This document shows, piece by piece, positions 42,811 to 51,618 of a stretch of 64,000 nt of DNA. Below the pieces are notes generated by a model that was not told the origin of the DNA, made no database searches, and was given only the letters and a program-made list of their open reading frames with translations. The position numbers and the translations under genes are program-made. This DNA is from Fodinibacter sp038258215 (GTDB lineage: Bacteria; Actinomycetota; Actinomycetes; Actinomycetales; Dermatophilaceae), in assembly GCA_038258215.1 (NCBI GenBank), contig JBBSQC010000018.1, forward strand, positions 5,133 to 69,132, written 5' to 3'. Position 1 is the stretch's first letter, and the number at the start of each line of letters is the position of its first letter.

Positions 42811-45693
42811 TCAGTCCTCGAACGCCTCCGGCGCCGGGCAGGAGCACACCAGGTGGCGATCGCCGTAGGCCCCGTCGATCCGGCGAACCGGGGGCCAGTA
42901 CTTCGACAGCGGGTCGACTCCGGTCGGGAATGCGGCAGTCGCCCGGTCGTAGCTCGCGGTCCAGTCCCCGACCAACGACACCGCGGTGTGCGGCGCGCCG
43001 CGCAGGACGCTGTCCGCTGCCGTCACCGCTCCGGACCCGACGACGGCGATCTCCTCGCGGATGGCGATCATGGCGTCGCAGAACCGGTCCAGCTCATCCT
43101 TGTCCTCGCTCTCGGTCGGCTCCACCATGAGGGTCCCCGCCACCGGGAACGACATCGTCGGTGCGTGGAAGCCGTAGTCCACGAGGCGCTTGGCGACGTC
43201 GTCCACCGTGACCCCGGTCTCCTTGGTGATCCCTCGGAGGTCCAGGATGCACTCGTGGGCGACCAGCCCACCGGCCCCGGAGTACAGCACGGGATAGTGA
43301 TCGCGCAGCCGAGCCGCGACGTAGTTCGCGCCGAGCACCGCCACCTGGGTGGCACGGCGCAGCCCAGCACCGCCCATGAGCCGCACGTACGCCCAGGAGA
43401 TCGGGAGGATGCTCGCCGAGCCGTAGGGCGCCCCGGAGACCGGACCGATCCCGCCCTCGGGGCCGGCCTGGGGGTCCAGCGGGTGGTTCGGCAGGTGCGG
43501 TGCGAGGTGCGCACGCACGCCAACCGGACCGACGCCGGGGCCCCCACCGCCGTGGGGGATGCAGAAGGTCTTGTGCAGGTTGAGGTGCGAGACGTCGGCG
43601 CCGAACCGGCCCGGTCGGGCCACGCCCACCAGCGCGTTGAGGTTCGCGCCGTCGACGTAGACCTGGCCCCCGGCGTCATGCACCAGGGCACACAGCTCGG
43701 TGATGGTGTCCTCGAAGACACCGTGTGTCGAGGGGTAGGTGACCATGATCGCCGCGAGGGTGTCGCGGTGCTCGTCGACCTTCGAGCGCAGGTCGTCCAT
43801 GTCGACGTTGCCGCTGGTGGGGTCGGTCTTGACGACGACGACCCTCAGCCCGGCCATCACCGCGCTCGCGGCGTTGGTGCCGTGGGCGCTGGACGGGATG
43901 AGGCAGACGGTGCGCTGGTCGTCCCCCCGGGAACGGTGGTAGGCGGCGATGGCCAGCAGCCCGGCGAGCTCCCCCTGTGACCCGGCGTTGGGCTGGAGGG
44001 AGACGGCGTCGTAGCCGGTGATCTCGCAGAGCCAGCCGGACAGCTCGTCGACCAGGCCGCGGATGCCCTTGGTCTGCTCCAACGGCGCGAAGGGGTGCGC
44101 GTCCGCGAACTCGGGCCAGGTGACGGCGATCATCTCGGTCGTCGCGTTGAGCTTCATCGTGCACGACCCGAGCGGGATCATCCCCCGGTCGAGGGCGAAG
44201 TCGCGGTCCGAGAGCCGGCGCAGGTAGCGGAGCATGGCCGTCTCGGAGTGGTGGGACGAGAACACCGGATGGGTGAGGTAGTCCGAGGTCCGCACGAGCG
44301 GCTCGGGCCAGGCCGGGGCGACCACCTTCACGGACTCCGGGGCCGGGACCCCGAAACCACGGGCGACCCGGCCGAGGTCGACCAGGCCGGTGGTCTCGTC
44401 GACGCTGACCTGCACGGTGTCGTCATCGACGCGCCACAGGTTGACCCCCGCGGCGAGGGCCCCGGCGAGAACCTCGTCGGCCCGACCGGGCACGCTCACC
44501 CGCACCGTGTCGAACACCGGCCCCTGCGACACGTCGAGACCGCCGGCCCGCAGCGCCTCGGCCAGCGCGGTGGCGTGGGCGTGCACCTGCAGCGCGATCG
44601 CCCGCAACCCGGCCGGGCCGTGGTAGACGGCATACATGCTGGCCATGACGGCGAGGAGCACCTGGGCGGTACAGATGTTGGAGGTGGCCTTCTCCCGGCG
44701 GATGTGCTGCTCGCGGGTCTGGAGGGCCAGGCGGTATGCCGGCGCACCGGTGGCGTCGACCGACACGCCGACGAGGCGGCCGGGCATGGTGCGCTCCAGC
44801 CCCGGGCGCACGCTCATGTATCCGGCGTGCGGCCCGCCGAAGCCGATCGGGACACCGAAGCGCTGCGTGGTGCCGACCGCGACATCGGCACCCCACTCCC
44901 CCGGCGGCGTGGCCAGGGTCAGCGCGAGGAGGTCGGCGACCGCGGCGACGAGGGCACCGGACTCGTGGGCCGCGCTGGTCAGCTCTCGCAGGTCGTGCAG
45001 GGCACCGTCCATGGCCGGGAACTGGACGAGGACGCCGAAGACGTCGGCCCCGCCCGCGGCATCCCGAAGAGCCTCCGGCGAGTCGACCCCGGCGAGGTCG
45101 GCCACGACGACCGCGATGCCGAGTGGGACGGCCCGGGTGCGCAGGACCCCGAGCGTCTGCGGGAACGTCTCGGAGTCGACGAGCAGGACCGAGCCCGCTG
45201 GGGCCTTGGAGGAGCGACGCATGAGCGTCATGGCCTCGGCCGCCGCCGTGGCCTCGTCGAGCAGGGACGCACCGGCGATGGGCAGGCCGGTGAGGTCGCT
45301 CACGACGGTCTGGAAGTTCAGCAGCGCCTCGAGGCGGCCCTGCGAGATCTCCGGCTGGTAAGGGGTGTAGGCGGTGTACCACGCGGGGTTCTCGAGCACG
45401 TTGCGCTGGATCACCGTCGGCGTCAGCGTGCCGTAGTAGCCCATCCCGATCATCGTGGTGACCCGTCGGTTGCGGGCCGCCACCTCCCGCAGCTCGGCGA
45501 GCACGGCGGTCTCGGACGACGCGGGCTGGATGTCGAGCAGGCCATTGTCGCGGATGCCGCCCGGCACGGCGTGGTCGATCAGGTCCTCAAGGGAGCTCCG
45601 ACCGACGACGGCGAGCATCCGCTCGATGTCGACCTCACGGGGTCCGATGTGGCGTGCGGCGAAGGCCGGCAGGTCGGCGGGGGTGGTGCTCAC
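42811..45693 (-). CDS. gcvP: Glycine dehydrogenase (decarboxylating), P-protein
   Basis: A 960-residue PLP enzyme of the glycine cleavage system: it decarboxylates glycine and passes the aminomethyl group to the lipoyl arm of GcvH. The two-half single-chain form is present, with PAFAARHIGPREVDIERML at the N-terminus, TTMIGMGYYGTLTP, and the PLP-lysine region ADVSHLNLHKTFCIPHGGGGPG in the C-terminal half. The GTG at 45693 has GAGGAGC just upstream; the frame stays open through the riboswitch but is not translated there. gcvH is 3 kb upstream in the same cluster; gcvT is not in the window. Probably switched on by glycine. Confidence 0.95.
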   Translation of the reverse strand: MSTTPADLPAFAARHIGPREVDIERMLAVVGRSSLEDLIDHAVPGGIRDNGLLDIQPASSETAVLAELREVAARNRRVTTMIGMGYYGTLTPTVIQRNVLENPAWYTAYTPYQPEISQGRLEALLNFQTVVSDLTGLPIAGASLLDEATAAAEAMTLMRRSSKAPAGSVLLVDSETFPQTLGVLRTRAVPLGIAVVVADLAGVDSPEALRDAAGGADVFGVLVQFPAMDGALHDLRELTSAAHESGALVAAVADLLALTLATPPGEWGADVAVGTTQRFGVPIGFGGPHAGYMSVRPGLERTMPGRLVGVSVDATGAPAYRLALQTREQHIRREKATSNICTAQVLLAVMASMYAVYHGPAGLRAIALQVHAHATALAEALRAGGLDVSQGPVFDTVRVSVPGRADEVLAGALAAGVNLWRVDDDTVQVSVDETTGLVDLGRVARGFGVPAPESVKVVAPAWPEPLVRTSDYLTHPVFSSHHSETAMLRYLRRLSDRDFALDRGMIPLGSCTMKLNATTEMIAVTWPEFADAHPFAPLEQTKGIRGLVDELSGWLCEITGYDAVSLQPNAGSQGELAGLLAIAAYHRSRGDDQRTVCLIPSSAHGTNAASAVMAGLRVVVVKTDPTSGNVDMDDLRSKVDEHRDTLAAIMVTYPSTHGVFEDTITELCALVHDAGGQVYVDGANLNALVGVARPGRFGADVSHLNLHKTFCIPHGGGGPGVGPVGVRAHLAPHLPNHPLDPQAGPEGGIGPVSGAPYGSASILPISWAYVRLMGGAGLRRATQVAVLGANYVAARLRDHYPVLYSGAGGLVAHECILDLRGITKETGVTVDDVAKRLVDYGFHAPTMSFPVAGTLMVEPTESEDKDELDRFCDAMIAIREEIAVVGSGAVTAADSVLRGAPHTAVSLVGDWTASYDRATAAFPTGVDPLSKYWPPVRRIDGAYGDRHLVCSCPAPEAFED

Positions 45694-45759
45694 GATGCTC
45701 CTCGGGGCAGACGACGTCGACGTCTCCCCCTCTGTCGCACCCGGTGCTGGGCCCGGCTG

Positions 45760-45858
45760 TCTCAGAGGTGCCTGTTCCGTGTGGTCCCTTGCGCCTGAGA
45801 GGTTCCGGGGAGGTTGCCCCTTCGGCGCCTCGTCAGGCTGCGACGAGGACTCTCCCAC
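45760..45858 (-). ncRNA. Glycine riboswitch aptamer in the gcvP leader
   Basis: On the minus strand, starting GTGGGAGAGTCC, come the conserved pieces GCGCCGAAGGGGCAAC, then CCTCTCAGGCGCAAGGGACC and finally AACAGGCACCTCTGAGA. These are hallmarks of the class of glycine aptamers that turn on gcv genes. Only one aptamer is evident; the second of the usual tandem was not found. Between the aptamer and the GTG there is a hairpin-forming stretch (GGGG-AGACG ... CGTCT-CCCC, about 45704-45730) directly before the ribosome site GAGGAG. That could be the expression platform. Confidence 0.88.
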
Positions 45859-45957
45859 ATGGTGTGAGCGGCACGGTCAATCTAGCAGGACCAACCGGCG
45901 CGACCCGTTCCCGAGCCCCGAGCCGTGACGGGCCCGGAGGCCGTGGGGCGGACGGAG

Positions 45958-46593
<636 letters not shown>

Positions 46594-46713
46594 CCGTGTC
46601 ACCTCGGCGGCCACTGGCGTGGCCCGTGTGACGGATGTGACGTTAGAGGCTGGTGGGACGTCGGTCAACGACCATGCCCCCTCGGGGAGCGCGTGTCGTC
46701 GAGAGCCGCCTGT

Positions 46714-46736
46714 ACCCTCAACCTATAGTCAAGGGT
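46714..46736. promoter_or_regulatory. Candidate MerR-type operator upstream of the Rv1830-like gene
   Basis: ACCCT and AGGGT form an inverted repeat around a 13-base spacer (CAACCTATAGTCA), 23 bases in all. MerR proteins bind this kind of long-spaced palindrome overlapping the promoter. It overlaps the stop codon of the BFN gene and lies about 120 bases before the ATG at 46593. Confidence 0.35.
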
Positions 46737-47238
46737 GAGGGTGGCTCTCGGGGCCGGCCTCGGTGTCGAAGTCGTCGGCGGAGACATGGTCGAGGAAGTC
46801 CTTGAACTTCTCGACCTCGTCGTCCTCGGTCTCGGCCATCTCCACGCCGGCCTCGGCCAGGAGTGCCTCGTCGGCCACGATGTCAGCCCCCGCCCGCAGC
46901 GCCAGGGCGATGGCGTCCGACGATCGGGACTCCACCACGGTCCCCCCACCCTCGACGCCCCCGTCGATGTCGAGCTCGGCGTGGAACACACCCTCGCGCA
47001 GCTCGGTGATCCGCACCCGGGTGAGGGCGTGACCGAGGGCGTCGATGGTGTTCTTCAGCAGGTCGTGGGTCAGTGGCCGTGGGGGCACCACCCCCTGCTG
47101 CGCGTAGGCGATCGCCGTCGCCTCGGCGGCGCCGATCCAGATCGGCAGGTAGCGATCACCGTCGCGCTCGCGCAGCAGCACGATCGGCTGGTTGGTGGGC
47201 ATCTCGACCCGCACGCCGAGGACGTCCAAGAGCTTCAC
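46729..47238 (-). CDS. Bifunctional nuclease domain (BFN/DUF151) protein
   Basis: A 169-residue protein: MKLLDVLGVRVEMPTNQPIVLLRERDGDRYLPIWIGAAEATAIAYAQQG is the DUF151/BFN signature, then PLTHDLLKNTIDALGHAL and ESRSSDAIALALRAGADI. The acidic tail DDEVEKFKDFLDHVSADDFD is also seen in the Rv1829 group. Plant relatives have DNase/RNase activity; the bacterial function is unproven. The GTG at 47238 begins at the conserved MKLLDVL motif; the longer frame upstream is not similar. It lies between two MerR genes, as in mycobacteria. Confidence 0.9.
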   Translation of the reverse strand: MKLLDVLGVRVEMPTNQPIVLLRERDGDRYLPIWIGAAEATAIAYAQQGVVPPRPLTHDLLKNTIDALGHALTRVRITELREGVFHAELDIDGGVEGGGTVVESRSSDAIALALRAGADIVADEALLAEAGVEMAETEDDEVEKFKDFLDHVSADDFDTEAGPESHPHP

Positions 47239-47270
47239 GGTGCCACCGTACCCCGAGGCTGCACCACCGG

Positions 47271-47975
47271 TCAGTGAGCCGACCGTCCGAGTCCGCCGCG
47301 GACCAGCGCTGCGTGGAGCGTCAGGCACAGGTGCGCGACCTGAGCAGCGTGTTTCTCGGCGTCGGGGCCTCGGCGCGGGCCGAGGGCCTGCTCCACCAGG
47401 CCGACCTCCCGGTCCGCGGCGGTGCGGAAGGACCGGAGGTGACGGGCCTGGACGCCGTATGCCGCCAGACCGGCCGCCGCGTGCGCGACCTGGAGGTCGG
47501 ACTCGGAATGGAGGCCGTCGGCACCCGGTCGGAGGAGGCCGTTGGCGACGAGGTCGTCGACCACCCCGGGGTCGACCTCGCTCGAGCGCGACAGCTCCTC
47601 GCGGGTCAGCCGCAGGGTGGGGTGGGCCGCGATCTCCTCGACCGTGGGGACGGCAGGGTCCGGCTGGGGATGCGGGGCCTGGGGTCGCTGGTCCGGTGCG
47701 TCGGAGGGTGTGGCCAGCCCCCGGTCCATGGCGTCGAGGGAGTCCTTGATGACCTTCAGTGGCCAGAACCGGTCACGCTGGGCCCGCAGGACGAAGCGGA
47801 GCCGGTCGACGTCGTCCGCGGAGAACTGCCGGTAGCCCGAGGACGTGCGGGTCGGGGTGACGAGACCTTCGGACTCCAGGAACCGCACCTTCGAGATCGT
47901 CACGTCGGGAAACTCCTCGGCGAGGGCCCGCACGACGGCACCGACGGTGAGGGGACGCGCCGCGGGAGCGGGCAC
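47271..47975 (-). CDS. ftsR: MerR-family regulator (FtsR/Rv1828-like)
   Basis: A 234-residue MerR regulator. The winged helix-turn-helix is at the N-terminus (TVGAVVRALAEEFPDVTISKVRFLESEGLVTPTRTSSGYRQFSADDVDRLRFVL) and a second HTH-like region lies in the C-terminal half (PTLRLTREELSRSSEVDPGVVDDLVANGLL). This two-HTH layout and position next to garA and the BFN gene match Rv1828 and corynebacterial FtsR, activators of ftsZ. The gene symbol is by synteny. It is 8 bases downstream of the FHA gene. Confidence 0.88.
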   Translation of the reverse strand: MPAPAARPLTVGAVVRALAEEFPDVTISKVRFLESEGLVTPTRTSSGYRQFSADDVDRLRFVLRAQRDRFWPLKVIKDSLDAMDRGLATPSDAPDQRPQAPHPQPDPAVPTVEEIAAHPTLRLTREELSRSSEVDPGVVDDLVANGLLRPGADGLHSESDLQVAHAAAGLAAYGVQARHLRSFRTAADREVGLVEQALGPRRGPDAEKHAAQVAHLCLTLHAALVRGGLGRSAH

Positions 47976-47983
47976 GCCGGGTG

Positions 47984-48439
47984 TCAGTCCTGACCCGCGT
48001 AGAAGACGAGCCGGAACTTGCCGATCTGGACCTCGTCCCCGGTCGAGAGGCGGGCCTCCTCGACGATCTCCCGGTTGACGTAGGTGCCGTTGAGCGACCC
48101 GACGTCACGCACGACGAAGCCGCCCTCGATACGGGTGAACACGGCGTGCTTGCGCGAGACGGTGACGTCGTCGAGGAAGATGTCGCTGTCGGGGTGGCGC
48201 CCCGACATGACGTCGTCGTCGTCGAGCAGGAACCGCGCGCCGGTGTTGGGACCTCGCAGGACGACGAGGAGGGCGGTGCCGGGGCGAAGCGCCTCCACGG
48301 TGGCGTGGTCGGCCTTGGTCAGGACATGGTCGCTGTCCGGGACCGGGTCGGTCTTCTCCGGCTTCCCGACCGCCTGGAGGCGCATGGTGGTGGGGTCGGG
48401 AACGTCTCCGCGAGGGTCCTCACGCTCGTCACCAGTCAT
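47984..48439 (-). CDS. garA: FHA-domain protein, GarA/OdhI-like
   Basis: A 151-residue protein with one C-terminal FHA domain. ALLVVLRGPNTGARFLLDDDD, then SGRHPDSDIFLDDVTVSRKHAVF and DVGSLNGTYVNRE are nearly identical to those of GarA/OdhI, including the phosphothreonine-binding Arg, Ser and Asn. GarA binds and inhibits 2-oxoglutarate dehydrogenase and glutamate dehydrogenase in the unphosphorylated state. The canonical kinase target ETTS is not obvious in the N-terminal 55 residues; the nearest is DPTTMR. The role of this tail is therefore unsure. The ATG at 48439 follows GGAAGG. Confidence 0.93.
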   Translation of the reverse strand: MTGDEREDPRGDVPDPTTMRLQAVGKPEKTDPVPDSDHVLTKADHATVEALRPGTALLVVLRGPNTGARFLLDDDDVMSGRHPDSDIFLDDVTVSRKHAVFTRIEGGFVVRDVGSLNGTYVNREIVEEARLSTGDEVQIGKFRLVFYAGQD

Positions 48440-48544
48440 GTCTCACTCTGCCTTCCGTCAAACCCGTCACAACAGAACGGACGTAGAAGGAGCCACCCTA
48501 GATCAGTGCGGCCCCGTTTACCCACCCGTTCGGGTGGGCACCCT

Positions 48545-48931
48545 TCAGGAGAGCTGGTCGCGATAGCCCTCGGCGTCCATGAGGGCCTCGACCGCACCCG
48601 GGTCACCCGCCCGCATCTCGTACATCCAACCGTCGCCGTACGGGTCGGTGTTGACGAGCTCGGGGGTGCTGTCCAGGGCCGGGTTCACGGCGGTCACCTC
48701 TCCCGACAGCGGTGCGTAGAGGTCGCTCACGGACTTCGTGGACTCGACCTCCCCGCACGAGTCGCCGGCGGTCACGCTGTCGCCGACGGTGGGGAGGCTG
48801 ACGTAGACGACATCGCCGAGCGCCTCCTGGGCGAAGGAGGTGATGCCGACGCGCACCGTGTCGCCCTCGGTGCGGAGCCACTCGTGCTCTGCGGTGTACC
48901 GGAGGCCGGCGGGGTACTCGTGGTCGGTCAT
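48545..48931 (-). CDS. gcvH: Glycine cleavage system H protein
   Basis: A 128-residue lipoyl carrier. YTAEHEWLRTEGDTVRVGITSFAQEALGDVVYVSLP and the lipoylation site VESTKSVSDLYAPLSGEV (Lys in ESTKS) are diagnostic, and it ends in WMYEMRAGDPG. It shuttles the aminomethyl group from GcvP to GcvT. It is upstream of the garA-ftsR genes, in the same order as Rv1826-Rv1827-Rv1828. A gap of 105 bases before garA may hold a separate promoter. Confidence 0.95.
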   Translation of the reverse strand: MTDHEYPAGLRYTAEHEWLRTEGDTVRVGITSFAQEALGDVVYVSLPTVGDSVTAGDSCGEVESTKSVSDLYAPLSGEVTAVNPALDSTPELVNTDPYGDGWMYEMRAGDPGAVEALMDAEGYRDQLS

Positions 48932-48951
48932 GTCACTCCTCGGTGGCGCGG

Positions 48952-49719
48952 TCAGGGGGTTGAGGTGGGTACGGGGCGAGCGTACTGAGGCGGGGTGAGG
49001 CTGAGCAACGCGTCCACGTCGACGACGTCACGGATCTGCACGTCGGAGTCCCCCCCGGACCGGCGCACGGTGGCGGTGACGCCGCCCGGGATCTCCATCG
49101 CCCCGGCGAGAGTGTTGGAGTCCCCGATCGCCAGGATGACGTACGGCGGGTTGACGGTGACCCCGGACACCGACAGCCCACCCCCGTCGGCATCCTTGAA
49201 CCAGGTCTGCGCGACCACCCGCTGGTCGCCCACCTGGATGGCCTCGGCACCGGCATCCCGAAGCTCCTGGATCGCGTCGAGGACCACCGCGGAGGAGACG
49301 GTGCCCTCCGGGTCGCGAACCGTCAGGACGATCCCCTGGCCGCGGGCGGGCGCGGTGCCGGCGAGGATGCCGAGCGAGTCGAGTCGCTCCTGGGCGGCAC
49401 GCTGCGCCTCCTCCTCGTTGGTGGACTGGCTCTCCAGCAGGGTGAGCGAGGACTCCAACCCGCGGATCTCCTCGGCCAGGCGGTCCCCGTCGCGGTCGAC
49501 GTCGGCGAAGATCCTCACCAGCTCGTCCTCGCGCAGGTTGTCCAGGCCCTCGATGGACGTCGCCCGCACCTGCGTGATGATCGCGAAGCCGAGCAGGCCC
49601 GCGAGGATGGTGGCGAGCACGTTGGCCCGGGTCAGGCGCGGGGCACCGGCCCGCACGAGCCGCAGCCAGGCCCGCCCCGTGCCGCGGCCGGGCCGCGGTG
49701 TCGTGGGTTCCTCGCTCAT
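48952..49719 (-). CDS. DUF881 membrane-associated protein
   Basis: A 255-residue protein with one N-terminal membrane helix (VLATILAGLLGFAIITQVRAT) and an exported region: a coiled-coil part (about 55-100, ending EEEAQRAAQERLDSLGILAG) and the DUF881 domain (RGQGIVLTVRDPEGTVSSAVVLDAIQELRDAGAEAIQVGDQRVVAQTWF). Homologue of Rv1825. The family resembles sporulation and cell-wall proteins but its function is unknown. It is third in the chain pgsA - DUF881 - Sbp - DUF881, 7 bases downstream of sbp. Confidence 0.88.
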   Translation of the reverse strand: MSEEPTTPRPGRGTGRAWLRLVRAGAPRLTRANVLATILAGLLGFAIITQVRATSIEGLDNLREDELVRIFADVDRDGDRLAEEIRGLESSLTLLESQSTNEEEAQRAAQERLDSLGILAGTAPARGQGIVLTVRDPEGTVSSAVVLDAIQELRDAGAEAIQVGDQRVVAQTWFKDADGGGLSVSGVTVNPPYVILAIGDSNTLAGAMEIPGGVTATVRRSGGDSDVQIRDVVDVDALLSLTPPQYARPVPTSTP

Positions 49720-49726
49720 CGGGTGC

Positions 49727-50059
49727 TCACGCGTCGAAGAGGTGACGGCGAATGGCCGCGACGTTGGAGAAGATCCGCACGCCGAGCACGACGACGACCC
49801 CGGTGGAGAGCTGGCTCCCCACGCCGAGCTTGTCGCCGAGGAAGACGATCAGCGCGGCGACGACGACGTTGGAGAGGAAGGAGACGACGAACACCTTGTC
49901 GTCGAAGATGCCGTCGAGGATCGCACGCACCGCCCCGAACACGGCGTCCAGGGCGGCGATGACCGCGATGGGGAGATAGGGCTGGAGCCACACGGGCACG
50001 GCGGGCTGGAGCACCAGCCCGATGATGATGCCCAGGGCCAGGCCGATGGCGGGAATCAC
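49727..50059 (-). CDS. sbp: Small basic membrane protein (Sbp, DUF1290)
   Basis: A 110-residue protein with three membrane helices: MIPAIGLALGIIIGLVLQPAVP, then YLPIAVIAALDAVFGAVRAILDGIFDDKVFVVSFLSNVVVAALIVFLGDKLGVGSQLS. These match the DUF1290 (Sbp) family found beside DUF881 genes and cell-division loci of Gram-positive bacteria. Homologue of Rv1824. Its ATG overlaps the stop of the upstream DUF881 gene by 4 bases. Confidence 0.9.
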   Translation of the reverse strand: MIPAIGLALGIIIGLVLQPAVPVWLQPYLPIAVIAALDAVFGAVRAILDGIFDDKVFVVSFLSNVVVAALIVFLGDKLGVGSQLSTGVVVVLGVRIFSNVAAIRRHLFDA

Positions 50060-50967
50060 GAGGGGCCTTCCTGCGAGTCGGTGGGAGAATCGGAAGCCGG
50101 GGTGCCCTGGTCGGAGTCCCCGGTCGTGGCGTAGCGGGTGGTCAGGCCGACGGCGGCCGGCACCTCGAGGTCCTTGCGCACCTCGGTGTCGACGCGGATG
50201 CCGAATGTGCTCTTGAGGGTCGAGAGGTAGGTGCCCCCCGGCCCGTCGGCGAACGTGGCGGGGAACTGCGCGGGGTTGCCCAACGCGGTGAGGACGTAGG
50301 GACGGGTCAGCGGACGGTAGTCGACGATGATCGCCGACCCGGCGAAGCGGATCGCCGAGGTCGACGTGAGCCGCTTGTCGTTGATCGAGACGGCCTCTGC
50401 GCCGGCCGCCCAGAGCTCGTTGGTGACGAACTGGAGGTCCTTGGCGACGACCTGGCCCTGTGGGTCGGCCCCATCGCTGCCCGTTGCCGTGGGGTCGTCA
50501 CCGTCGAGGTTCGGAGCGTCGTCGAGGGTCAGGGTGAAACCCGGGCCCTCCAGCGGCACCGCGCCGGCGACCGTGGCCAGCGCCTCCGCCTGGGTCACGA
50601 GCCCCTGGTCGCTCAGCTGGGAGGCCTGCGCGGCGGTGACCTCGGCCTGGAGCTGCTGGGCCTGCACGCTCATCGCGTCGACCTGGTCGCGTCGGTCCTC
50701 GATCTGGGTGATGAGGTCGGCCCTCGCCTTGGACCGGGGGGTGGAGTCAGTGCGCAGGTTGTAGGCGCAGACCCCGACCATCAGCCCCATGAGGAGGGTC
50801 GCGGCGATGAGCCGGGGCGAGCGCAAGGACGTCGAGCGGGGCGCTCCGGCCGCCTCGCGGCGGGCCGCCGACGCGGCGTACCCGGGGTCGAGCGGGCGCT
50901 CCAGCATCGTGGTGAGCAGGGTCATCGAGGCGTCGGGGCGACGTTCCTCCGTGGGGGTCCTGCTCAC
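50056..50967 (-). CDS. DUF881 membrane-associated protein (second copy)
   Basis: A 303-residue protein with a single membrane helix near residue 60 (LIAATLLMGLMVGVCAYNL), a coiled coil (RADLITQIEDRRDQVDAMSVQAQQLQAEVTAAQ) and an exported DUF881 domain (EGPGFTLTLDDAPN ... VVAKDLQFVTNELWAAGAEAVSINDKRLTSTSAIRF). Homologue of Rv1823. The tail is Ser/Thr/Asp-rich and likely disordered. The GTG at 50967 overlaps the phosphatidyltransferase stop (GTGA); longer upstream starts lie inside that gene. Confidence 0.88.
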   Translation of the reverse strand: MSRTPTEERRPDASMTLLTTMLERPLDPGYAASAARREAAGAPRSTSLRSPRLIAATLLMGLMVGVCAYNLRTDSTPRSKARADLITQIEDRRDQVDAMSVQAQQLQAEVTAAQASQLSDQGLVTQAEALATVAGAVPLEGPGFTLTLDDAPNLDGDDPTATGSDGADPQGQVVAKDLQFVTNELWAAGAEAVSINDKRLTSTSAIRFAGSAIIVDYRPLTRPYVLTALGNPAQFPATFADGPGGTYLSTLKSTFGIRVDTEVRKDLEVPAAVGLTTRYATTGDSDQGTPASDSPTDSQEGPS

Positions 50968-51560
50968 GCGGGCACCGCGTCCCGGGTCGAGAGCAGCTGG
51001 CGCAGCTGGACGGCATACAGCAGGCCCGCGAGCCAGTAGAGCACCGTGCCCCAGATGACGAAGCCCCACCCGATCGGCTCTGCGACCCGCGCCCAGGTGC
51101 CGTCACCGTCGCCGAGGAGCAGCAGCGGGAAGGCGTAGAGGAGGTTGAAGGTCGCCGCCTTGCCCGCGAAGTGGACCGGCAGCCCGATCCAACCGTGGCG
51201 CTTCGCGATGAGCACCACGACCGCCATGAAGGCCTCACGGGCGAAGAGGATGCCGACCAACCACCACGGGATGATCTCGCGCCAGGCCAGGCCGAGCAGG
51301 GTGGAGACGATGTACAACCGGTCCGCGACGGGGTCGAGCACCTCACCGACGCGGGACACCAGCCCGTAGTGCCGGGCGATCTTGCCGTCGAGGTAGTCGG
51401 TCAGCCCCGATGCGGCGAGCAGGATGATGGCCAACCCGTCGCGCTCGTCGAGGATCGCCCACAGGAAGACGGGCACGCCGACCAGGCGCAGGGCGGAGAG
51501 CACGTTGGGCAGGGTGAACACGCGATTGCTCACGGCCTGCTCGGGCTCCCCTTTCGACAT
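50964..51560 (-). CDS. CDP-alcohol phosphatidyltransferase (PgsA2-like)
   Basis: A 198-residue membrane enzyme of phospholipid synthesis. The CDP-OH-P motif is intact: LTDYLDGKIARHYGLVSRVGEVLDPVADR, with all three catalytic Asp and the Gly-Arg positions. About five or six membrane spans surround it. Homologue of Rv1822 (PgsA2), and either a phosphatidylglycerophosphate or a cardiolipin synthase; the sequence does not decide. The ATG at 51560 lies 7 bases after a TAGAGT hexamer. First gene of the DUF881-Sbp-DUF881 chain. Confidence 0.9.
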   Translation of the reverse strand: MSKGEPEQAVSNRVFTLPNVLSALRLVGVPVFLWAILDERDGLAIILLAASGLTDYLDGKIARHYGLVSRVGEVLDPVADRLYIVSTLLGLAWREIIPWWLVGILFAREAFMAVVVLIAKRHGWIGLPVHFAGKAATFNLLYAFPLLLLGDGDGTWARVAEPIGWGFVIWGTVLYWLAGLLYAVQLRQLLSTRDAVPA

Positions 51561-51567
51561 GGTGACA

Positions 51568-51612
51568 ACTCTAGGTGCTACGACTGGACACGTGCTGAGA
51601 GCACCTTAGGGT
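51568..51612. promoter_or_regulatory. Divergent leaderless promoters with a shared inverted repeat
   Basis: Minus-strand TAGAGT (51568-51573) is 7 bases from the ATG at 51560. Plus-strand TAGGGT (51607-51612) is 6 bases from the ATG at 51619. Between them GGTGCT (51574-51579) and AGCACC (51600-51605) form an inverted repeat with a 20-base gap, placed symmetrically against both -10 elements. It could be an operator serving both genes. Confidence 0.4.
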
Positions 51613-51618
51613 CGTTCC

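Noticed and set aside
45694..45858. Longer N-terminus for GcvP through the leader
   Set aside because: The extra codons fall in the glycine riboswitch, and the GTG at 45693 has a ribosome site and the conserved N-terminus.
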